Part shown: piece by piece, positions 60,096 to 64,000 of the stretch
Layout: every line of letters starts with the position of its first letter
Position numbering within the stretch: position 1 is the first letter of the stretch
Source: Pyxidicoccus fallax
GTDB taxonomy: Bacteria; Myxococcota; Myxococcia; Myxococcales; Myxococcaceae
Length of the DNA: 64,000 nt
Assembly (NCBI RefSeq): GCF_012933655.1
Contig: NZ_JABBJJ010000018.1
Coordinates: 1-64,000, forward strand
Direction: 5' to 3'
Notes under the pieces: model-generated
Databases searched by the model: none
What the model was told of the DNA's origin: nothing
What the model saw: only the letters and a program-made list of their open reading frames with translations
Made by a program: the position numbers and the translations under genes

Positions 60096-61109
60096 TCAGA
60101 AGCCGCTGAGAACGACCTTGCCCATGGCGCGGCCGCTCTCCAGCAGCGCGTGGGCGCGCTTGAGGTTGGCGGCGTTGATGCGGCCCAGGTTCTCCTTGAG
60201 CGTGGTGTGCAGGACTCCGGAGTCCACCAGGTCCGCCACCTCGTTCAGCAGGTGGTGCTGGGCAATCATGTCCGGCGTCTGGAAGCGCGACCGGGTGAAC
60301 ATGAACTCCCAGTGCAGCGAGGCACTCTTCGCCTTCAGCTTGTTGATGGGCAGCGGCTTCGCCGGGTCGTCGATGAGGGCGAGCGCTCCCTGCGGCGCCA
60401 GCGCCTCGGCGATGGCATCGAAGTGGTCCTCGGTGTGGGTGAGGCCGAGCACGTACTCCACGCCGCGCGGAGCAATGGCCTTCACCTGCTCCAGCCACGC
60501 GCCGCGGTGGTCCACCACGTGGTGCGCGCCCAGCCCACGGACCCAGGTCTGCGTCTCCGGACGCGAGGCGGTGGCAATCACGTTCAGCCCCGTGAGGCGC
60601 CGTGCGAGCTGGATGGCGATGGAGCCCACGCCGCCCGCGCCGCCGAGGATGAGCACCGAGCCGGCATCAACGGGCTTGCCCCTGCGGATGCCCAGCCGGT
60701 CGAACAGCAGCTCCCACGCGGTGATGCTGGTGAGCGGGAGCGCGGCGGCCTCGGCGAAGCTGAGCGACTTCGGCTTGCGGCCGACGATGCGCTCGTCCAC
60801 CAGGTGCTGCTCGGAATTGGTGCCGGGCCGGTCCAGCGAGCCGGCGTAGAAGACCTCGTCGCCGGGCTTGAACAGCGTGGCGTCCGGCCCCACCGCGAGC
60901 ACCGTCCCGGCCGCGTCCCAGCCGAGGACCTTGTCCTGCCCCTTCGGGTCCGCTCCGGCCCGCACCTTCACGTCCACCGGGTTCACGGAGATGGCCTCGA
61001 CGCGGACCAGCAGGTCCCGGCCCGTGGGCTTTGGCGTGGGCAGCTCCACGTCGATGAGGCTCTGGGCGTGCTCGATGGGGAGGGGCTGCCGGTAGGCGAT
61101 GGCTTTCAT
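60096..61109 (-). CDS. zinc-free quinone-oxidoreductase-type alcohol dehydrogenase (MDR, ZADH family)
   Basis: 337 residues of the medium-chain dehydrogenase/reductase superfamily: EAISVNPVDVKVRAG, GWDAAGTVLAVGPD, the NADPH motif VLILGGAGGVGSIAIQLAR and YVLGLTHTEDHFD. The catalytic-zinc Cys/His pair is absent, as in quinone oxidoreductases. It is divergent from a LysR regulator, which usually controls the neighbouring gene. GGAAAGAG precedes the ATG. The function may be detoxification of quinones or enones. Confidence 0.88.
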   Translation of the reverse strand: MKAIAYRQPLPIEHAQSLIDVELPTPKPTGRDLLVRVEAISVNPVDVKVRAGADPKGQDKVLGWDAAGTVLAVGPDATLFKPGDEVFYAGSLDRPGTNSEQHLVDERIVGRKPKSLSFAEAAALPLTSITAWELLFDRLGIRRGKPVDAGSVLILGGAGGVGSIAIQLARRLTGLNVIATASRPETQTWVRGLGAHHVVDHRGAWLEQVKAIAPRGVEYVLGLTHTEDHFDAIAEALAPQGALALIDDPAKPLPINKLKAKSASLHWEFMFTRSRFQTPDMIAQHHLLNEVADLVDSGVLHTTLKENLGRINAANLKRAHALLESGRAMGKVVLSGF

Positions 61110-61172
61110 GGCTCTTTCCTCGTCCGGCGCCAGTCGGAGGCGCCGTGCACGGATAAGAATGGGGCCGCCACG

Positions 61173-61220
61173 TGATATTCACCATTGATAGTTGACATCA
61201 TCAGGATAAGCGTCACATAT
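61173..61220. promoter_or_regulatory. divergent control region of the oxidoreductase/LysR pair
   Basis: An imperfect dyad TGATATTCAC (61173-61182) and GTTGACATCA (61191-61200), 7 of 10 matching with 8 bases between, is a fair LysR-type operator. TTGACA (61192-61197) and ACATAT (61215-61220), 17 bases apart, form a good sigma-70 promoter reading towards LysR; it overlaps the dyad, which fits autorepression. Predicted transcription start is about 61227, essentially at the ATG. Confidence 0.5.
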
Positions 61221-61227
61221 GAAATGA

Positions 61228-62109
61228 ATGGGCTACACCGACCTGGACATGGACCTGCTGCGGACCTTCGTCACCATCGTGGACGCGGGTGGGTTCACGG
61301 CGGCGGGGGCGAGGCTCGGCCGCACGCAGGCGGCGATGAGCATCCGCATCAAGCGGCTCGAGGACCTGCTCGAGCGGCAGGTGTTCGACCGGAGCAGCCG
61401 CTCGCCGCTGCTGACGCGCGATGGAGAGCTGCTGCTGAGCTACGCGCGGCAGATTCTCAAGCTGAACGACGAGACGGTGCAGCGCTTCCTGGAGCCGGAC
61501 AACGAGGGCGAGCTGCGGCTCGGGGTGGCGGAGTACTTCGTTCCGCACCACCTGCCCGTGGTCCTCTCGCGCTTCACGCAGGCGTACCCGCGGGTGGACA
61601 TCCAGGTGAAGGTCGACTCCAACGAGAACCTCTTCGAGCTGCTCCAACGGGGCGAGCTCGACCTCGCCGTGTGCCGGCGCGATGACCCGCGCCAGGGAGG
61701 ACGCGTGGTGCGCCGGGAGCGGCTGCGCTGGGCGATGGCGCAGGACTTCCGCGTGGATGCCGCGTCGGTGCTCCCGCTGTGCACGCTGCCGGCGCCGTGT
61801 GTCTTCCGCTCACGGGGGCTCGCGGCGCTGGACTCCGTCGGGAAGCCCTGGCGCGTCATCTACACGTGCGAGAGCGTGATGGGCGTCATCGCGGCGGCCC
61901 AGGCGGGGCTCGGCGTCGCCGTCCTCCCGGAGAGCACGCTCACGGGCGGGCTCATCCCGCTGTCCGCCGAGGAGGGCTTCCCGGAGCTGGGCGAAATCGA
62001 GCTCGCCGTCTTCGGGGAGCGCGCGGAGCGCAAGAGGCTGACGTCTACGCTCGTGCGCTTCATCGAGGACAGCCTGCGCCCGCTCGAGGTGCCGCGACTC
62101 GTGGGGTGA
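61228..62109 (+). CDS. LysR-family transcriptional regulator
   Basis: 293 residues with an N-terminal winged helix-turn-helix (MDLLRTFVTIVDAGGFTAAGARLGRTQAAMS then RIKRLEDLL) and a C-terminal effector-binding domain (ELRLGVAEYFVPHHLPVVL). The ATG at 61228 is nearly at the predicted transcription start, so the mRNA may be leaderless; an in-frame ATG at 61249 (MDLLRTF) is a possible alternative start but lacks a ribosome site too. It most likely regulates the divergent oxidoreductase gene. Confidence 0.9.
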   Translation: MGYTDLDMDLLRTFVTIVDAGGFTAAGARLGRTQAAMSIRIKRLEDLLERQVFDRSSRSPLLTRDGELLLSYARQILKLNDETVQRFLEPDNEGELRLGVAEYFVPHHLPVVLSRFTQAYPRVDIQVKVDSNENLFELLQRGELDLAVCRRDDPRQGGRVVRRERLRWAMAQDFRVDAASVLPLCTLPAPCVFRSRGLAALDSVGKPWRVIYTCESVMGVIAAAQAGLGVAVLPESTLTGGLIPLSAEEGFPELGEIELAVFGERAERKRLTSTLVRFIEDSLRPLEVPRLVG

Positions 62110-62117
62110 GGGGAGCT

Positions 62118-63419
62118 TCAGGTGGCCCAGGTCACCGTGCCCGGCGCGCCGCCCGTGGTCCAGCGCTCCAGCCGGAGCAGCTCGCCGCCGACGAGGCTGG
62201 GATGTCCCTGAGCATCCGGGGTGACTTCGCTCGGAGCCGCATGGGCATGCAGCCGTACCTGGATGGCGGAGCCGGCCGCGGCGCGGGCCCGGGCGAGGAC
62301 CTGCTCCGCGAGCGCTCGGGTCTCCTCGATGGCGTGGGCCCGGGCGGTGCTCTCCTCGGGCAGCGCACGCCACGCGAGGAGGGCGTTGCCTCCCTCCAGT
62401 GCGAAGCGCCAGCCCGCGGCTTCCAGCGTGTCACGCGCCGCGTCCAGGGCCGCGTCCCGCGCGTCCAGGTCCTCGTCGGAGGGGTCCTCGGTGGACTCGG
62501 GGAATCGCACGTCCACGTAGAGGCCCGCGGCCCACGAGGGTGACGCGGCGGGGACGAGGGCCTCGCGCAGGGCTCCGAGGAACGCGGGCACGTCGTGCCA
62601 GCGCTCGTCCGGGCGCTTCGCGAGGCAGCGCCGCAGCACGGACTCCAGGGCCGGGGGCGCGTGGACACGTTCGCCCAGACGCGGAGGCGGCGCGTGCAGG
62701 TGTTGCTCCTCGACCTCCACGGCGCTCGGGCCCTCGAATGGGAGCCGCCCCGTGAGGAGCTGGTAGAGCAACACGCCCAGCGAATAGAGGTCCGTGCGCG
62801 AGTCCACGGACTGGCCGCGAATCTGCTCCGGCGCCATCGCCACCGGCGTGCCGAGCACCGCGCCCGCGCTCGTGAGACTGGAGAGCCCCTCGGGCACCTG
62901 GACGCGGGCGATGCCGAAGTCCACCAGCTTCACCGTGAAGCCCTCCGCGCGCGGGAGGACCATCACGTTCTGCGCCTTGAGGTCCCGGTGCAGCACGCCC
63001 AGCCGGTGCGCGAGGTGCAGCGCTCCACCCAGCTCCTCCATCACCGTGAGCGCCTCGGCGGCGGAGAAGGGGCCCCGGTGCGCGAGCCAGCGGTCCACGC
63101 TCTCTCCCGGCAGCCACTCCATGGCCAGCCACGGACGGCCGTCGCGCAGCTCGCCGTATTCGAGCACCTCCACGATGTTCGGGTGCCGCAGCGCCTGGAG
63201 CGTGTCCGCCTCCTGCTTGAACCGGCGCAGCACCTCGCTCACGTGGTTGTACTCGGCGCGCAGCACCTTCACGGCGGCGGGGGCCCGGGTGGACAGGTGG
63301 CTGGCGCGGTAGAGCCACGCGGTGACACCGGCGTGGACACGGGCCTCCACCACCCAGGGCCCCACGAGCGCCCCGGGCTCCAGCTCGTCGCCGTACAAGG
63401 ACACCTCCACTCTGGTCAT
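62118..63419 (-). CDS. Hanks-type Ser/Thr protein kinase
   Basis: 433 residues. Kinase domain about 17-285: catalytic Lys51 (AAVKVLR), HRDLKAQN (Asp146), DFG (167-169), APEQ in the activation loop, and DLYSLGVLLYQLLTGRLPF. The glycine loop is degenerate (ARVHAGVTAWLYRA has one Gly rather than three). The C-terminal 145 residues are unrecognised and contain no transmembrane helix. It starts at the stop of the TPR gene upstream (ATGA overlap), so the two are translated from one message. Confidence 0.92.
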   Translation of the reverse strand: MTRVEVSLYGDELEPGALVGPWVVEARVHAGVTAWLYRASHLSTRAPAAVKVLRAEYNHVSEVLRRFKQEADTLQALRHPNIVEVLEYGELRDGRPWLAMEWLPGESVDRWLAHRGPFSAAEALTVMEELGGALHLAHRLGVLHRDLKAQNVMVLPRAEGFTVKLVDFGIARVQVPEGLSSLTSAGAVLGTPVAMAPEQIRGQSVDSRTDLYSLGVLLYQLLTGRLPFEGPSAVEVEEQHLHAPPPRLGERVHAPPALESVLRRCLAKRPDERWHDVPAFLGALREALVPAASPSWAAGLYVDVRFPESTEDPSDEDLDARDAALDAARDTLEAAGWRFALEGGNALLAWRALPEESTARAHAIEETRALAEQVLARARAAAGSAIQVRLHAHAAPSEVTPDAQGHPSLVGGELLRLERWTTGGAPGTVTWAT

Positions 63420-64000
63420 GGCCCCTCCGCTTCCAGTGCCCGGACGCGCTCCGTCCAGAGGGGCGCCTCGTGCGCGGTCTCATCGACTTCCCGGGCACGG
63501 GCTCGCACCGTCGCGGTATCTCCCGCGACCCGTGCCGCCCTCGCGGCCCACACGAGAACCTCCAGCCGCTCGTCCGGCGTGGCCTGCTGCCGTGCCGTCT
63601 CCACCAACCCGGCCCAGTCCTTCGGGTCATAGGGCAGCGAGCCCCGTGCCTCACCCACCACGCGGCGGACCACCGACAACATGAGCTGGTCCCCTGGAGG
63701 CAGCCGCGCCTGGGTGGAGGGCTCCTCCAACCACGTGAGCTGGCGTGCCGCCTCCGCCATGTCCCCCAGCTCGCAGCACAGCCGCGCCACCAGCAGCGCG
63801 TCCTGCGCCATGGAGCCCGGGAAGAAGCGCTGGCTGAGCACGCCGGCCCGCCGCGCCAGGGGCAGCGCCTCCGCCGCTCGTCCCTGGTAGCCGAGCAGCA
63901 GCGCCAGGTTGAAGGCCGACGTCCGTTCAATCTGCACGTTGCCCAGCTCGCGTCCCAGGGACACGGCGCGCTCCAGGTCCGCGCGGGCGCCCGCGACGTC
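63416..64000 (-). CDS. TPR-like protein, C-terminal part (runs off the window)
   Basis: The frame is open to the last base (64000), so the 5' end lies beyond the window. The visible 194 residues have helical-hairpin periodicity with TPR-like motifs (ADLERAVSLGRELGNVQIERT, AFNLALLLGYQGRAAEALPLARRAG, LLVARLCCELGDMAEAARQL). It overlaps the following kinase start. In myxobacteria such TPR regions often follow an N-terminal kinase domain; that cannot be checked here. Confidence 0.8.
   Translation of the reverse strand, partial: DVAGARADLERAVSLGRELGNVQIERTSAFNLALLLGYQGRAAEALPLARRAGVLSQRFFPGSMAQDALLVARLCCELGDMAEAARQLTWLEEPSTQARLPPGDQLMLSVVRRVVGEARGSLPYDPKDWAGLVETARQQATPDERLEVLVWAARAARVAGDTATVRARAREVDETAHEAPLWTERVRALEAEGP

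Overview
The window looks like the end of a draft-genome contig from a myxobacterium, most likely family Myxococcaceae (suborder Cystobacterineae). The support is very high GC with strong third-position G/C, many eukaryote-like signalling proteins (FHA domains, a PP2C phosphatase fused to a cyclic-nucleotide-binding domain, a Hanks kinase, an FHA-type sigma-54 activator), tandem small ribbon-helix-helix-like proteins of the myxobacterial TIGR04563 type, and a three-hairpin small RNA that resembles Pxr of Myxococcus xanthus. Bases 1-32 are not genomic: they match the Nextera/Tn5 read-1 adapter, so the first gene is cut by the contig end and its apparent stop codon is artificial.

Layout. 0-5.8 kb: truncated Mrp antiporter subunit A, a DUF4349 lipoprotein, a small protein, an envelope protein, then FHA, PP2C-cNMP and a pure heptad coiled-coil protein. 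5.9-13.3 kb: a large surface protein with carboxypeptidase-regulatory-like repeats, coaBC, a family-4 uracil-DNA glycosylase, an esterase and a secreted protein. 13.5-21.5 kb: five genes of the L-lysine 3,5-diaminohexanoate degradation route (kdd; then kamD-x-kamE-kal-kce in one operon), with a periplasmic catalase and its ankyrin partner transcribed the other way. The catalase/kamD divergent promoter holds four copies of a CACCG-N6-CGGTG-type dyad. 21.7-26.2 kb: SDR reductase, methyltransferase, LTxxQ-like periplasmic protein, ChaN/Tiki-type protein, and two tandem TIGR04563-like proteins.

26.3-37.2 kb: Pxr-like sRNA on the minus strand, tilS, ftsH, pirin (opposite strand), folP, glmM, then the close-packed set pdxJ-acpS-nnrD-tsaE. 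This is a housekeeping block in which the widespread ftsH-folP-glmM order is interrupted by pirin. 37.2-43.1 kb: pentapeptide-repeat protein, class II glutamine amidotransferase, and hutI-lipoprotein-hutU (histidine degradation). 43.2-53.4 kb: two tandem BON-domain proteins, a YdeP-type molybdopterin oxidoreductase, a 1168-residue protein with a 33-residue tandem repeat, a probable beta-propeller-like protein, and a peptidoglycan-binding M15 peptidase. 53.5-64 kb: ileS with an unusual insertion of about 110 residues after the KMSKS-like loop, an RNA-type metallo-beta-lactamase, the FHA sigma-54 activator, a quinone-oxidoreductase/LysR divergent pair, a Ser/Thr kinase and the end of a TPR-like protein that runs off the window.

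No tRNA, rRNA, CRISPR array, insertion sequence or prophage was seen. The most interesting items are the Pxr-like sRNA with its own promoter and terminator, the four-dyad operator array, a clostridial-type lysine pathway in a presumably aerobic predator, the IleS insertion, and the two repeat-built proteins.
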